Below are positions 18,247 through 28,355 of a stretch of 64,000 nt of DNA, piece by piece (position 1 is the stretch's first letter; each line of letters begins with the position of its first letter). The position numbers were made by a program, and so were the translations under genes. Under the pieces are notes generated by a model. That model searched no databases and was not told the DNA's origin. It was given only the letters and a program-made list of their open reading frames with translations. This DNA comes from Paenibacillus durus ATCC 35681. GTDB taxonomy: Bacteria; Bacillota; Bacilli; Paenibacillales; Paenibacillaceae. The stretch lies in contig NZ_CP011114.1 in the NCBI RefSeq assembly GCF_000993825.1, positions 3,534,001 to 3,598,000 on the forward strand, given 5' to 3'.

Positions 18247-19902
18247 TCAATCCGCATCAATAAGCTGCTCCATCAGATAGGCGACCTTGAAGCGCAGATT
18301 GTCGCTGGTGTTTCTGATTTTGCGGCCGGTGAGCTGCTCGCATTTCTCCAGCCGGTAAACGACGGTATTGCGATGCACGAACAATTGCTTGGCTGTCTCG
18401 GCAATCTGGCAGTTGTTGTCGTGATATGCGATTAGCGTCCGCATCAGTTCCCGCCGTTCTTTTTCATCCAGCCGGTTCAGTTCTTTAAAGGTATCATTAT
18501 AATATTTCTTCAGTTCCTCAACCGGCAGCATCCGCAGCAGGTCGGTCAGCTTCTTCACATGATAGAACTGGACAAAGCGGCGCTTCTTGCTATTATGCCC
18601 AGTCTCCCAAGCTTCTACCGCCTCCTTGTAGGTAACGGGAATATCCATTAGCCGGTCAATCGGATTGCCGACCCCGAACGATACGGAAATGTTCTCCTTA
18701 TGATAAAGACTGTCGCTGATTTCGGTCAATTGTTCCCGCAGCATCCGTTCCGCATGCACAGGAGCCGTCCTGCTCCCGGAAAGCGAAAGAATGAGCACGA
18801 ACTGATCCTTGTTGTTGAACAGCACAAACGAATGGCCCCGCGACTGAAACGCATCCTTTAACACTTCGTAAAGCTCTTCCCGCCTGGACAATTGCTGCTC
18901 CTCGGAAGAAGGCTGGGAAAGCTCCCTTCTAGCCAGATCATCGTCCTGCTTAATGACAATGCATAGCGAGGGTAATTTCTCGGACAGTCCGTAACGCTTG
19001 CCACGGTGAATCAATTCCTGCTCGGATGTGATAAACCCGTTAACGATATCCATAAACAGATCATTCTTGTAGCGTCTGGACCGTTCTTTCACCGCCTGCT
19101 TCTTGAGCAGCTCGAAGCCGATGACGTTGGCGGCCTGTTCCATAATCATGACCGGAAGCTGTTGAAGCTCAACCGATTGCTGAAGCGTCAGCAGGAAGCC
19201 CTGGGGCTGGTACGTCATAATTGGATGCGCAACGATATAATTTAACGTGCCGGGGGCGGCATCCCCCAAGCAGCATACGGAGGAGCGGTCTTCATGCGGA
19301 AGCTGACTTGCCAACTCGCGGATATGCGGCAGCAAGTCCTGATAAGCCTGCTCCAGGAAATGCGAAGACGCCGAAATCAAATTCATCCTTTGATCCAGCA
19401 GGATAGCGGGGCTGTTCAGCAGCCCCGCTAAATCGCGTACAATTTCCGGAATTCCCTGTCCCTGTAGAATCAGGCTGGAAAATTGACGGTGGCTTTGCAG
19501 CGCATTACGCAGTGTATCGGTATGCTTGTCCAGAATTGCATCAATGGCCTGGTTGATAAGATCGCCAAGCGAAACGTTGAGCGGCAGCTCGATAAGCGGG
19601 AAACCGACCTCATTGGCGACGGCGATTGCCTCCTCGGGAATCGCGGCCCAGAAGCGCTTTTTAATACCGAGTCCGACACAGCCTGCCGCCGATAATTCGG
19701 GGATGAGCGCCACAAGCTCCTCGGGGCGGTCCTTTAACGCATAAGCCGTTGTGATTAATAGTTCGTCGGGTTTTACAAAATCAATAATATCCGGCGCATC
19801 CATCATATTGACGGAACGGACAGTCCGCCTCAGTCCCTGAAACCCGCATATGACCTTCGATTCTAGCAGAAACGGAATTTTGAGGAGCTCCGCTAATTTC
19901 AT
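18247..19902 (-). CDS. PucR/CdaR-type transcriptional regulator
   Basis: The 551-residue regulator has the N-terminal PucR domain, beginning MKLAELLKIPFLLESKVICG and including DELLITTAYALKD and GIKKRF. A GGDEF-like middle region with SVSFGVGNPIDRLMDIPVTY follows. At the C terminus is the HTH_30 domain with CQIAETAKQLFVHRNTVVYRL. Family members activate catabolic or transport genes for purines, organic acids or amino acids. It is divergent from the DctA-type carrier gene across a 290 bp intergenic region, so control of that carrier is likely. The effector is unknown. The ATG at 19902 has a modest AAGGGATGG site. Confidence 0.87.
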   Translation of the reverse strand: MKLAELLKIPFLLESKVICGFQGLRRTVRSVNMMDAPDIIDFVKPDELLITTAYALKDRPEELVALIPELSAAGCVGLGIKKRFWAAIPEEAIAVANEVGFPLIELPLNVSLGDLINQAIDAILDKHTDTLRNALQSHRQFSSLILQGQGIPEIVRDLAGLLNSPAILLDQRMNLISASSHFLEQAYQDLLPHIRELASQLPHEDRSSVCCLGDAAPGTLNYIVAHPIMTYQPQGFLLTLQQSVELQQLPVMIMEQAANVIGFELLKKQAVKERSRRYKNDLFMDIVNGFITSEQELIHRGKRYGLSEKLPSLCIVIKQDDDLARRELSQPSSEEQQLSRREELYEVLKDAFQSRGHSFVLFNNKDQFVLILSLSGSRTAPVHAERMLREQLTEISDSLYHKENISVSFGVGNPIDRLMDIPVTYKEAVEAWETGHNSKKRRFVQFYHVKKLTDLLRMLPVEELKKYYNDTFKELNRLDEKERRELMRTLIAYHDNNCQIAETAKQLFVHRNTVVYRLEKCEQLTGRKIRNTSDNLRFKVAYLMEQLIDAD

Positions 19903-20191
19903 AGAAGTCCATCCCTTCGTTAGCTTATGGCAGATTAATTGACCTTATCATTCATAAAGAACGTTAATTCCTATCATGTCATGTCTCAATTATACAACAT
20001 AAATAAAAATTGTGGTCATTTTTGTTTAAATTGTATAGTGTTTTACGAGAAATGATCGATTATAATGAGTCCACAGAACACAAAACGAGTCATAAAACAT
20101 AACACAAATGGTAAGGTCTAAGGGTGAACTGTGCACGACAACACCGGGCAGGTTCGAATCTATGAAAAACACATTTGGGAGGATGACAAAC

Positions 20192-21514
20192 ATGAACAAG
20201 ACAGCAGCTAAGGTACGCCAGCCTTTTTATAAAGGCCTGTTTTTTCAAATCATGATGTCGATTGTGCTGGGTATCTTGGTTGGATATATTTGGCCGACAT
20301 TCGGAATCGCATTGAAACCGCTCGGGGACGGGTTCATTAAACTCATCAAAATGATTATTTCCCCGCTTGTCTTTGTTGTCGTAGTGCTTGGCATTGCGAA
20401 GGTTGGCAATATTAAGACGGTTGGACGGATCGGCGGTAAGGCGCTGCTGTACTTTGAGATTGTAACGACAATCGCCCTGATTATCGGCATGCTTGTTGCG
20501 AATGTGATGAATCCAGGATCAGGGATGCATGTGAATCCTGATTCGCTGTCCACTGACGCAGTGACTAAGGTGACCAAGAACTCCGAGCTCCCTCACGGAA
20601 CTGAATTCTTTATGAACATTATTCCAGACAGCGTTGTATCGGCGTTCGCCACGAACACGATGCTGCAAGTGCTGCTCGTATCCTGTCTCTTCGGTTTCGC
20701 TCTCGTACGCGTAGGGGGTAAGACCTCAGAGGTCATTATTGACATGCTGGAGCACCTTAGCCATGTCATTTTTCAAATCATGGGCTTCATAATGAAGCTG
20801 ACGACAATTGCGACCTTTGGCGCGATGGCGTTCACGGTAAGCCAGTATGGGATGCAGACGCTGATTGCTTTCGGCAAGCTCTTCCTCGCCATGACGGTAG
20901 CCTGTCTGCTCTTCCTGCTCGTTCTGGAAGTGATTATGCGGGTGTTTGTCGGAATCGGTCTATGGAAAGCTATTATGCTTGTACGTGAGGAAATTGTATT
21001 TTCATTTGCAACCGGCTCGACCGAAGCCGTTATGCCGCAAATTATGAGCAAGCTGGAAAAAGCCGGCTGCGACCGCTCGGTTGTCGGACTCGTTGTTCCA
21101 ACGGGCTACTCCTTCAACCTCGATGGCGCCTCCATCTACTTGTCGCTTGCGCTCGTCTTCCTGGCGCAAGCAACCGGCGTAGAACTCAGTATATATGAGC
21201 AAATCACGCTTCTCGCCGTACTGCTGCTGACTTCCAAGGGAATGGCCGGTATTCCGGGCTCGGCGTTCGTCGCCTTATCGGCTACTGCTGCAAGCACAGG
21301 TTCTATCCCCATCGCAGCCGTTGCGCTTATGCTTGCACCTGACCGCATTATGGGCAACTTCCGTACGACGGTCAACATTATCGGCTACACCGTAGCTACA
21401 TTCGTGGTCGCCCGTTGGGAAGGTCTGCTCAACAAGGAGCAAGCTGTGCTTGCCATGCAGAGCAAACCGCATGATTCTTCCGGCATGCCGGTAACCGTCC
21501 CGGGAAATGATTAA
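20192..21514 (+). CDS. Dicarboxylate/amino acid:cation symporter, DctA/GltP family
   Basis: The 440-residue membrane carrier imports C4-dicarboxylates or acidic amino acids with Na+ or H+. The conserved substrate region is intact: FSFATGSTEAVMPQIMSKLE (hairpin 1), VVPTGYSFNLDGASIYLS (helix 7) and MAGIPGSAFVALSAT (hairpin 2). About eight transmembrane helices are visible. The ATG at 20192 follows GGGAGG by nine bases; the longer open frame from 20108 adds a poor, unconserved leader. DctA-like proteins are nearest by eye, but glutamate/aspartate transport is not excluded. The divergent PucR-type gene is its probable regulator. Confidence 0.9.
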   Translation: MNKTAAKVRQPFYKGLFFQIMMSIVLGILVGYIWPTFGIALKPLGDGFIKLIKMIISPLVFVVVVLGIAKVGNIKTVGRIGGKALLYFEIVTTIALIIGMLVANVMNPGSGMHVNPDSLSTDAVTKVTKNSELPHGTEFFMNIIPDSVVSAFATNTMLQVLLVSCLFGFALVRVGGKTSEVIIDMLEHLSHVIFQIMGFIMKLTTIATFGAMAFTVSQYGMQTLIAFGKLFLAMTVACLLFLLVLEVIMRVFVGIGLWKAIMLVREEIVFSFATGSTEAVMPQIMSKLEKAGCDRSVVGLVVPTGYSFNLDGASIYLSLALVFLAQATGVELSIYEQITLLAVLLLTSKGMAGIPGSAFVALSATAASTGSIPIAAVALMLAPDRIMGNFRTTVNIIGYTVATFVVARWEGLLNKEQAVLAMQSKPHDSSGMPVTVPGND

Positions 21515-21562
21515 TAATCTCTAATTCTATTGATACGCTAAGGCCTTGAATTAAATTTGAAA

Positions 21563-21621
21563 GGGCGGCAGCCACCCCGTTAGGAATCAGTCCTATCCGG
21601 GTGCGCTGCCGCCTTTTTTGC
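21563..21621 (+). terminator. Terminator of the symporter gene
   Basis: GGCGGCAGC and GCTGCCGCC, with inner pairs ACCC/GGGT, form a long stem followed by TTTTTTT. Confidence 0.85.
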
Positions 21622-21731
21622 TGTCCTTTAATCCAAAATCCCATTTTCAACGATTGCGTACAGCTACCCAAACCTTACCCTATTCATGCTCATATACATA
21701 GACCAAACCATAAAAAGGGGATGAAACCAAC

Positions 21732-22754
21732 TTGAAAAAAGCTTTCATTACTGGCGTGACTGGCCAGGACGGATCATATCTTGCCGAACTATTACTGAGC
21801 AAAGGTTATGAAGTTCACGGGATGGTCCGCAGAAGCAGCTCGATAAACACGGAAAGAATTGATCATCTCCTGGAAAATAAATCTGGAGACCGGCCGGATC
21901 TTGTCCTGCATTATGGTGATCTTGCGGACCCCGGAGGATTAAGCAGGTTGATCAGCAAAATTGAGCCTTCCGAAGTCTACAATCTGGGCGCGCAGAGCCA
22001 CGTCAGAGTGTCCTTCGAAATTCCGGAATTCACAGGTGATGTAGACGCTCTCGGTTCGATGCGCCTTCTGGAGAGCATTCGCGAGGTAAACCCCGCCATC
22101 CGGTTCTATCAGGCCTCATCCAGCGAGTTGTATGGCCTCGTTCAAGAAGTGCCGCAAAGTGAGAAAACCCCGTTCTATCCCCGGAGTCCTTATGCCGTAG
22201 CCAAGTTGTACGCTTACTGGATCACCGTTAACTACCGCGAAGCGTACAATCTGTATGCCTGCAACGGCGTCCTCTTTAACCATGAATCGCCGCGCCGGGG
22301 GAAGACTTTCGTCACCCGCAAAATTACAACCGGCCTCGCCAACATCTTGAAAGGCAAACAGGAGCATCTTGTGCTCGGCAATCTGGACGCCAAACGGGAT
22401 TGGGGCTTTGCCGGCGATTATGTGGAGGCGATGTGGCTGATGCTGCAGCAGGATCACCCGGAAGACTATGTTATAGCTACAGGGGAAACCCATACAGTAA
22501 GGGAATTCTGCGAGCTTGCCTTCCAGCATGCCGGGATTACGCTTGCCTGGACAGGCGAAGGACTGGACGAAAAAGGAATTGATGCCAAGACTGGACGCGT
22601 GCTGATCACGGTCGATGAACAGTATTTCCGGCCAAGCGAAGTCGATCTGCTGCTTGGTGATCCGACCAAAGCAAAAACAAAGCTGGGCTGGGAGCCAAAA
22701 GTCTCCTTCAAGGAACTTGTCGAAATGATGGTCAAGAGCGATCAGGGTTCCTGA
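21732..22754 (+). CDS. gmd: GDP-mannose 4,6-dehydratase
   Basis: This cytoplasmic NADP-dependent SDR makes GDP-4-keto-6-deoxymannose, the first step to GDP-L-fucose. The 340 residues show [18 protein letters not shown], the TSSE-like motif [17 protein letters not shown], the catalytic [19 protein letters not shown] and [16 protein letters not shown], all diagnostic of Gmd. The start is TTG at 21732 behind AAGGGGATG; no in-frame ATG is near. It begins a same-strand operon with fcl, manC and three fucosyltransferase-like genes, which defines its job as GDP-fucose supply. Confidence 0.95.
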   Translation: MKKAFITGVTGQDGSYLAELLLSKGYEVHGMVRRSSSINTERIDHLLENKSGDRPDLVLHYGDLADPGGLSRLISKIEPSEVYNLGAQSHVRVSFEIPEFTGDVDALGSMRLLESIREVNPAIRFYQASSSELYGLVQEVPQSEKTPFYPRSPYAVAKLYAYWITVNYREAYNLYACNGVLFNHESPRRGKTFVTRKITTGLANILKGKQEHLVLGNLDAKRDWGFAGDYVEAMWLMLQQDHPEDYVIATGETHTVREFCELAFQHAGITLAWTGEGLDEKGIDAKTGRVLITVDEQYFRPSEVDLLLGDPTKAKTKLGWEPKVSFKELVEMMVKSDQGS

Positions 22755-22800
22755 TCGCTTGGCAGCTTAATACATTAGGTGAGAAGGGAGTCCTTTTAAC

Positions 22801-23730
22801 TTGGAGAAGAACAGCCGGATTTACGTAGCCGGACATAAAGGTCTTGTCGGCTCTGCTCTTGTCAGAAACCTGAAGGAGAAAGGATACACGAATATTATCG
22901 GCAAAACGCTGCAGGAGCTGGATTTGACAAACCAGGCGGCAGTGGAGCGTTTCTTTGAAGAGTCGGATATCGACTATGTGTTTTTGGCGGCTGCCAAAGT
23001 CGGCGGAATCGTGGCAAACAACACCTATCCTGCGGATTATATTATGGAGAATGAACTGATCCAATGTAATGTCATCCGCAGCGCGTTTAAGAATAATGTC
23101 AAAAAGCTTATTTTTTTGGGCAGCTCCTGCATTTATCCGAAACTCTGCCCCCAACCCATTAAGGAGGAATATCTCCTTACGGGGCCGCTCGAAACGACTA
23201 ATGAAGCCTACGCGCTAGCCAAAATATCAGGACTCAAAATGTGCCAGTATTATAATCGCCAATACGGAACCAATTATATCAGCGTGATGCCCACCAACCT
23301 GTACGGGCCTTATGACAACTTCGATCTTAACAACTCTCACGTCATTCCTGCCATGATCGCCAAAATTGATGCAGCCAAATCGTCAAATCAGCCCAACGTG
23401 ACCTTGTGGGGTACGGGCAAGCCGCGCCGGGAATTTCTGTATGTCGACGATATGGCGGACGCGTGCGTGTACCTGATGGAGCATTACGACGGAACAGAGT
23501 TCCTGAATGTCGGTACTGGAGAGGATCTGTCCATCCGCGAGCTCGCGGAATTGGTGAAAGCTGTTGTCGGTTACGATGGCGAGCTGCTGTTTGATGCAGG
23601 CAAGCCGGATGGAACACCGCGCAAGCTGCTGGATGTGTCCAAATTGGAGAAGCTGGGCTGGAAGGCAAAGACCGGGTTGAAAGAAGGTCTCGATAAGGCC
23701 TACCGCTACTATTTGGACACCGTCAAATGA
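22801..23730 (+). CDS. fcl: GDP-L-fucose synthase
   Basis: This is the bifunctional epimerase/reductase converting GDP-4-keto-6-deoxymannose to GDP-L-fucose. The 309-residue SDR has [37 protein letters not shown] and the catalytic [41 protein letters not shown] is typical of WcaG/Fcl. It starts with TTG at 22801 after GAAGGGAG. It lies 46 bp after gmd and completes the pathway in the same operon. Confidence 0.95.
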   Translation: MEKNSRIYVAGHKGLVGSALVRNLKEKGYTNIIGKTLQELDLTNQAAVERFFEESDIDYVFLAAAKVGGIVANNTYPADYIMENELIQCNVIRSAFKNNVKKLIFLGSSCIYPKLCPQPIKEEYLLTGPLETTNEAYALAKISGLKMCQYYNRQYGTNYISVMPTNLYGPYDNFDLNNSHVIPAMIAKIDAAKSSNQPNVTLWGTGKPRREFLYVDDMADACVYLMEHYDGTEFLNVGTGEDLSIRELAELVKAVVGYDGELLFDAGKPDGTPRKLLDVSKLEKLGWKAKTGLKEGLDKAYRYYLDTVK

Positions 23731-23788
23731 CTTGCTAAAGCGGGTGGCCTTACTCTCTTTAGATCTCGACTATCGGGAAGGTGAATAC

Positions 23789-24868
23789 ATGGATAAATAT
23801 GCGGTTATCATGGCCGGCGGTGCCGGACTGCGGCTGTGGCCCCTCTCCCGGGAACACAAGCCCAAGCAGTTTATCAGCGTTAAAGGAACGAGCAGTATGC
23901 TTGAGCAGACCCTTGAGCGCATTACCGAGCTGATACCGCCGGACAAATGTTATGTCATTACAAATAAAAATTATGCGGAGATAACCAGGGAACTGCTTAA
24001 GGACATCATTCCCCCGCAAAATATTATACTCGAGCCTCTCCGTAAAAATACCGGAGCCTGCATATCCTATGCGGCCTTATTGCTGGAACGCAAATTTCGA
24101 GACAGCCTGGTCTGTTTCATTCCGGCTGACAGCTATGTCAACAATAAGCATGAGTACCTTAAAGCAATCCACCTAGCGTATAGGGAGAGCATTAACGGCT
24201 CCGCTCTGACCATTATCGGCGTAAATCCGACATACCCGGCCATCGGCTACGGTTATATCAAAATTGATCCAAGCGAGCATACCGATCCCAAACCCCAGGT
24301 ATCCCACGTTCAGCAGTTTAAAGAGAAACCCGACACCGCCACTGCCCGCACCTACGTGGAATCCGGGCAGTATTTGTGGAACAGCGGCATGGTTGCAGGC
24401 AATCTGCAGGCCTTCAAGAGCGGAATTCAGCAGCATATGCCGGAACACTTCAATATCCTGTCGGCAGCACTGGACCAGATCGGCTCCCCGGACTTCGACT
24501 CCGTGATAGAGGAGGCTTTCAGCCAGCTGCCCGACATCTCTTTCGATAACGGAGTGCTGGAGAACAGCAGCAGTCTTAATGCCATTAAGGGCTACTTCGA
24601 CTGGGACGATATCGGCAGTCTGGACGCGCTGGGAAAATTGATGGACCACGACGACAGCGGTAATTCCGTCAGCGGCAGTTATGTCGGAATGGATACTCAA
24701 GATTCGATCATTTTCACCAGCGATATACTGGTCACTTCCATCGGACTCTCGAATATGATGATTATCAAGACGCAAGACGTATTACTGGTCTGTCCCAAAG
24801 AGAGGGCTCAGGATGTCAAAGCGTTCGTCCAATTATTGAAACGTACCGGATACGGGGAGCGGACCTAA
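23789..24868 (+). CDS. manC: Mannose-1-phosphate guanylyltransferase
   Basis: This enzyme makes GDP-mannose from mannose 1-phosphate and GTP, feeding Gmd. The 359-residue protein has the signature IMAGGAGLRLWPLSREHKPK, then PADSYVNNKHEYLKA, GYGYIKID and FKEKPD, as in ManC. It lacks a C-terminal phosphomannose isomerase domain, so it is the short monofunctional form. The ATG at 23789 follows GGAAGGTG; an open frame back to 23732 overlaps nothing useful. It is third in the operon, 58 bp after fcl. Confidence 0.93.
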   Translation: MDKYAVIMAGGAGLRLWPLSREHKPKQFISVKGTSSMLEQTLERITELIPPDKCYVITNKNYAEITRELLKDIIPPQNIILEPLRKNTGACISYAALLLERKFRDSLVCFIPADSYVNNKHEYLKAIHLAYRESINGSALTIIGVNPTYPAIGYGYIKIDPSEHTDPKPQVSHVQQFKEKPDTATARTYVESGQYLWNSGMVAGNLQAFKSGIQQHMPEHFNILSAALDQIGSPDFDSVIEEAFSQLPDISFDNGVLENSSSLNAIKGYFDWDDIGSLDALGKLMDHDDSGNSVSGSYVGMDTQDSIIFTSDILVTSIGLSNMMIIKTQDVLLVCPKERAQDVKAFVQLLKRTGYGERT

Positions 24869-24920
24869 ATTCCCGCCTTATCCCGGCTGACGTAAAGGAT
24901 ACACGGAGGTGATTAGGAAT

Positions 24921-26099
24921 ATGAACCGGTTACGTTTTATGCTGATCAGAGGTTATAGTCACAGTATTTGGATGGATATACGCCAGCTGCTGGAGCAGCT
25001 TCTTATCGCAGAACTCAGCGGCAGAATTCCGGTAGTGCATTGGGGCAGCAGCAGCTTTTATAACGGTAAGGTTTATACTAACGCTTTTGATAAGTATTTT
25101 GAGCCAGTGTCTAATTATATGATCGAAGACTTAATGAATCCGGGCTACAGCTTTTTTCCATCCGTATGGCAGCATGACAACCTGCTGATGCCTGACCCCG
25201 GGCAGGTCTCGCTGACTGAGCGGAACTACGGGGAAATGCTGGAGAGCAATGCTGATGTCGTGGTATGCGACACGTATCCGAACAAAATGTCCGCCCTCTC
25301 ACTTGTTGGGGAGGATCACCCTTTGTACGGGATGGATACGACGCAGGCGTACCGCTTTTTGATGCGTAAATATTTGAAACTCAAACCGGATCTGACAAAC
25401 AAGATCATGAGGTTTTTTTATTCTAATTCCCTGCATGAAGGACCCGTTCTGGCTGTTCATGTCCGCGAAAACTTTTCCATTAGCGCATTTGAGAAGAACA
25501 GTATAAACAAACATTATCACGGTAAAGTGTATAAGATGAAAAAACAGCCGGAGCAGAACACCAACGATACCCTTAAGCTTCACCAGATTTACCGGATTTA
25601 TAAAGTGAATAAACTTGAAACGTCAAACAAGGACTATCATAAGGAAATCCAGTATATGCTCGGCAAATTCAACATTAAAAAGATTTTCCTGCTCACGGAC
25701 TGTACGGAAATTCTGGATGAATACCGGGAACGGTACGGCTCGCTGCTTGTGTATACCGATGCGCTGCGGCATTCCTCCAATGACGTCGAAACTCCTTATC
25801 TCGAAACGCATATGCACCGCCGTCAAAACGGAATAGACGCCATACTGGACGCCTATATTGCCGCGAAATGCAGCTTCTTTATCGGCAATGGCTATTCGAA
25901 TATGTCTAAAGCCGTTACGTATCTTAATGACTGGGCCGATACCAATGTCAAATTGATGTACTGGGTGCCGGAAAATTCGAGTTTAGCCAATTACGCGGTG
26001 ACCAATACCACCGTTTATCCTAACAATAAATTGGTAGGAAAATTCAAGCAGATCGCTTATAGCACGCACCGTACATGGAAGAGGCTGAAGGATCGTTAA
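24921..26099 (+). CDS. Putative fucosyltransferase, GT23/NodZ-like, paralogue 1
   Basis: The 392-residue protein is the first of three tandem paralogues. The shared N-terminal block is FMLIRGYSHSIWMDIRQLLE then LLIAELSGRIPVVHWGSSSF. The middle HxR element, LAVHVRENFS, corresponds to the GDP-fucose-binding motif of alpha-1,6-fucosyltransferases. The shared C-terminal block is AYIAAKCSFFIGNGYSNMSK. The HxR motif is less complete here than in the other two, so substrate may differ. The ATG at 24921 follows GGAGG by 11 bases. Its place after gmd-fcl-manC supports GDP-fucose as donor. Function is inferred from the motif and context; the acceptor is unknown. Confidence 0.65.
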   Translation: MNRLRFMLIRGYSHSIWMDIRQLLEQLLIAELSGRIPVVHWGSSSFYNGKVYTNAFDKYFEPVSNYMIEDLMNPGYSFFPSVWQHDNLLMPDPGQVSLTERNYGEMLESNADVVVCDTYPNKMSALSLVGEDHPLYGMDTTQAYRFLMRKYLKLKPDLTNKIMRFFYSNSLHEGPVLAVHVRENFSISAFEKNSINKHYHGKVYKMKKQPEQNTNDTLKLHQIYRIYKVNKLETSNKDYHKEIQYMLGKFNIKKIFLLTDCTEILDEYRERYGSLLVYTDALRHSSNDVETPYLETHMHRRQNGIDAILDAYIAAKCSFFIGNGYSNMSKAVTYLNDWADTNVKLMYWVPENSSLANYAVTNTTVYPNNKLVGKFKQIAYSTHRTWKRLKDR

Positions 26100-26137
26100 T
26101 TCATTCTAAACCACTGGATTGGAGGTGCTCCGAACGG

Positions 26138-27217
26138 ATGCACCAGCAAAAGTTCTTGCTTATTAAGACGTGGGGGTGGGGCTTTTGGTCGGATATGGAC
26201 CACCTGACCGGGCAACTGCTTGTAGCCGAGCTGACGAAACGGATACCGGTGGTGTATTGGGGGCCGCACAGTTTATACAGTGAATATATCGATACGAACG
26301 CCTTTGAATTGTATTATGAACCTGTCTCCTCATACACCATCGATGACGTGCTTAAGCCTGAACACACCTTTTTCCCGCCGATCTGGAATGCAAGCAACGC
26401 ACTGGTAGAGGATCTGGATAAGACGGCGCGGCTTCACCGCGGCATTGGCGAACTGATGGCCAGCAAGGCGGATGTGGCCGTCAGCGACGTCCATTTCTTC
26501 TCCAAGCCGCTACTCAGGTATATTCCGAAGAGCCACTGGGCGTACGGGATGACCGGAGTACAGATCTACCGTCATCTGATCCGGAAGTATTTGCGTTTAA
26601 AGCCCGATATTGAAGCGGAAATCAACGAATTTTACAATGCCCATCTGAAGGATCATCACCCGCTCCTCGGCGTTCATATCCGGGCTAGCGACAAAGTGCG
26701 CGAGGTGGAGAACCTTCAGCAGCTTAACAAGCAATATGATGGAGAAATCCGAAAAGTATTGAAGGAAGGAAAAATTGGAAAGTTATTCCTGATCACGGAT
26801 TGCGATGATGCGATCGATGACTTCAACAAGCGCTACGGTTCGATAGTCGTATACACCGACTGCGTGAGAGCTCCCCGCAACTCCGTTACCGAGGCCCCCC
26901 ATCTGCAGAACTTTGTTGTAAAAAGAAGAAAAGGTATCGAGATCATCAAGGATACGTATCTTGCCACCAAATGCGATTATTTTATCGGCAACGGCTACTC
27001 CAATGTATCCTTTTTCGTCAACCGGCTGAAGGACTGGCCGGACAGCCATATTAAGCTTTTTTACAGAACGTTGAAACAGGATAGAAAAAATACCCGTAAA
27101 CGGGCACGAGCCGAATTGGCCACCAAATATTATCGGGCCAAGCAGCGCCGGGCTCAATATCCAAGTCTGTACGGAGGTGATAACCAGCATGAGCATAAAC
27201 CGATTTCTCCTGATTAA
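26138..27217 (+). CDS. Putative fucosyltransferase, GT23/NodZ-like, paralogue 2
   Basis: The 359-residue protein has the family N terminus FLLIKTWGWGFWSDMDHLTG then LLVAELTKRIPVVYWGPHSL. Its central motif GVHIRASDKVREVENLQQLN lines up with the GVHVRRTDKxxxE motif I of FUT8 and NodZ. FLITDCDDAIDDF and YLATKCDYFIGNGYSNVSFF follow. It is the best motif match of the three. The ATG at 26138 lies about 12 bases after GGAGG. There is no signal peptide or membrane segment, so it acts in the cytoplasm or mother cell. It overlaps the next gene by 29 bp. Confidence 0.7.
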   Translation: MHQQKFLLIKTWGWGFWSDMDHLTGQLLVAELTKRIPVVYWGPHSLYSEYIDTNAFELYYEPVSSYTIDDVLKPEHTFFPPIWNASNALVEDLDKTARLHRGIGELMASKADVAVSDVHFFSKPLLRYIPKSHWAYGMTGVQIYRHLIRKYLRLKPDIEAEINEFYNAHLKDHHPLLGVHIRASDKVREVENLQQLNKQYDGEIRKVLKEGKIGKLFLITDCDDAIDDFNKRYGSIVVYTDCVRAPRNSVTEAPHLQNFVVKRRKGIEIIKDTYLATKCDYFIGNGYSNVSFFVNRLKDWPDSHIKLFYRTLKQDRKNTRKRARAELATKYYRAKQRRAQYPSLYGGDNQHEHKPISPD

Positions 27218-28148
27218 GCCTTGGGGATACAGCATTTGGGCGGATGTGGATCATGTGGTTGGCCAGCTGCTTATTGCAGAGATCACGGACCGGACTCCGA
27301 TTGTGTACTGGGGCATGGACAGTCTGTATTCCGAGTCCGTGACGAAAAACTCGTTCGAGTTGTTCTTCGAACCGATCAATGAGCATATGCCCCATGAAGT
27401 CGTCCGGTCCGATTTTACGTATTATCCGCCCATCTGGACCAGTCATACGGTTCTGATGGAGGACCCGGACAAGTTGAAGTGGGAACATCGGGATTTGCAG
27501 GATATGATCGCAAGTGACGCCAACGTGCTGGTCAGCGATGTGTATTACCATGTCGGCTCTATTGTCCCCTGGATTCCCGAGCGGCATCCTTTATACGGTA
27601 AAACACCGCATCAATTATACCGTTATCTGTTCGACAAATACATTAAAATCCAACCCAGCATCATTGACGAAGCCAAGCAGTTTGTTTATGAGAATCCGCA
27701 GTTTCGTGATGAAAAACCGATTCTAGGCGTTCATATCCGGGCCAACGGCCTCGTCAGTGAAATTGGACAGATTTATAATATCAACGATTATTACCATCCC
27801 AATATATGGAGTTTTATGAGCAATTTCGAATGCCGTCATCTGTTCCTCATTACCGACCATTACAAGTTCGTCCGCCAATTCCAAAAGATTTATGATAAAT
27901 ACGAAACCTTAATTGTCAGCGACAGCAGGAAAGCGTTCTTCAGAGGCAGAGTCCACCCGAACCGGTCCAATTATCCCAATCAGCGCCATAAAGGAATTGA
28001 ACTCATAAAAGACACCTCGGACATTATCAAAGACACTTACCTTGCCGTTCAGTGCGACTATTTTATCGGCAATGGCTATTCCAGCTTGTCGAATACGGTG
28101 CTTCGAATGAAAGATTGGCCGGAGAAAAATATCAAGCTGCTGTATTAG
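27189..28148 (+). CDS. Putative fucosyltransferase, GT23/NodZ-like, paralogue 3
   Basis: The 319-residue protein begins FLLIKPWGYSIWADVDHVVG then LLIAEITDRTPIVYWGMDSL. It has the donor motif GVHIRANGLVSEIGQIYNIN, the segment HLFLITDHYKFVRQF and the C-terminal block YLAVQCDYFIGNGYSSLSNT. It is the shortest copy. The ATG at 27189 follows GGAGGTGA by about ten bases and lies inside the end of paralogue 2, so translation is coupled. It is the last gene before a strong terminator, closing the GDP-fucose operon. Confidence 0.68.
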   Translation: MSINRFLLIKPWGYSIWADVDHVVGQLLIAEITDRTPIVYWGMDSLYSESVTKNSFELFFEPINEHMPHEVVRSDFTYYPPIWTSHTVLMEDPDKLKWEHRDLQDMIASDANVLVSDVYYHVGSIVPWIPERHPLYGKTPHQLYRYLFDKYIKIQPSIIDEAKQFVYENPQFRDEKPILGVHIRANGLVSEIGQIYNINDYYHPNIWSFMSNFECRHLFLITDHYKFVRQFQKIYDKYETLIVSDSRKAFFRGRVHPNRSNYPNQRHKGIELIKDTSDIIKDTYLAVQCDYFIGNGYSSLSNTVLRMKDWPEKNIKLLY

Positions 28149-28183
28149 AAAAACATAAGGCCATAATTGAGCGCGAAGCTTAT

Positions 28184-28231
28184 AACGACCGTTTGCCGGT
28201 GTACTGCCGGGAAGCGGTCGTTCGTTTTTTC
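28184..28231 (+). terminator. Terminator of the GDP-fucose/fucosyltransferase operon
   Basis: AACGACCG-TTTG-CCGG and CCGG-GAAG-CGGTCGTT form a stem followed by a T run. It follows the last transferase gene by about 35 bp. Confidence 0.85.
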
Positions 28232-28355
28232 AAAAAAGCGGCTCTTGCATCTCATAAGATTTTGCCTTATTCTAATTTTGAAAATAATTTTCTTGATTTT
28301 ATATATAATATTAAAAAATAATTTCAACTATCCCATTGAACTAGAAGGTGGATGA

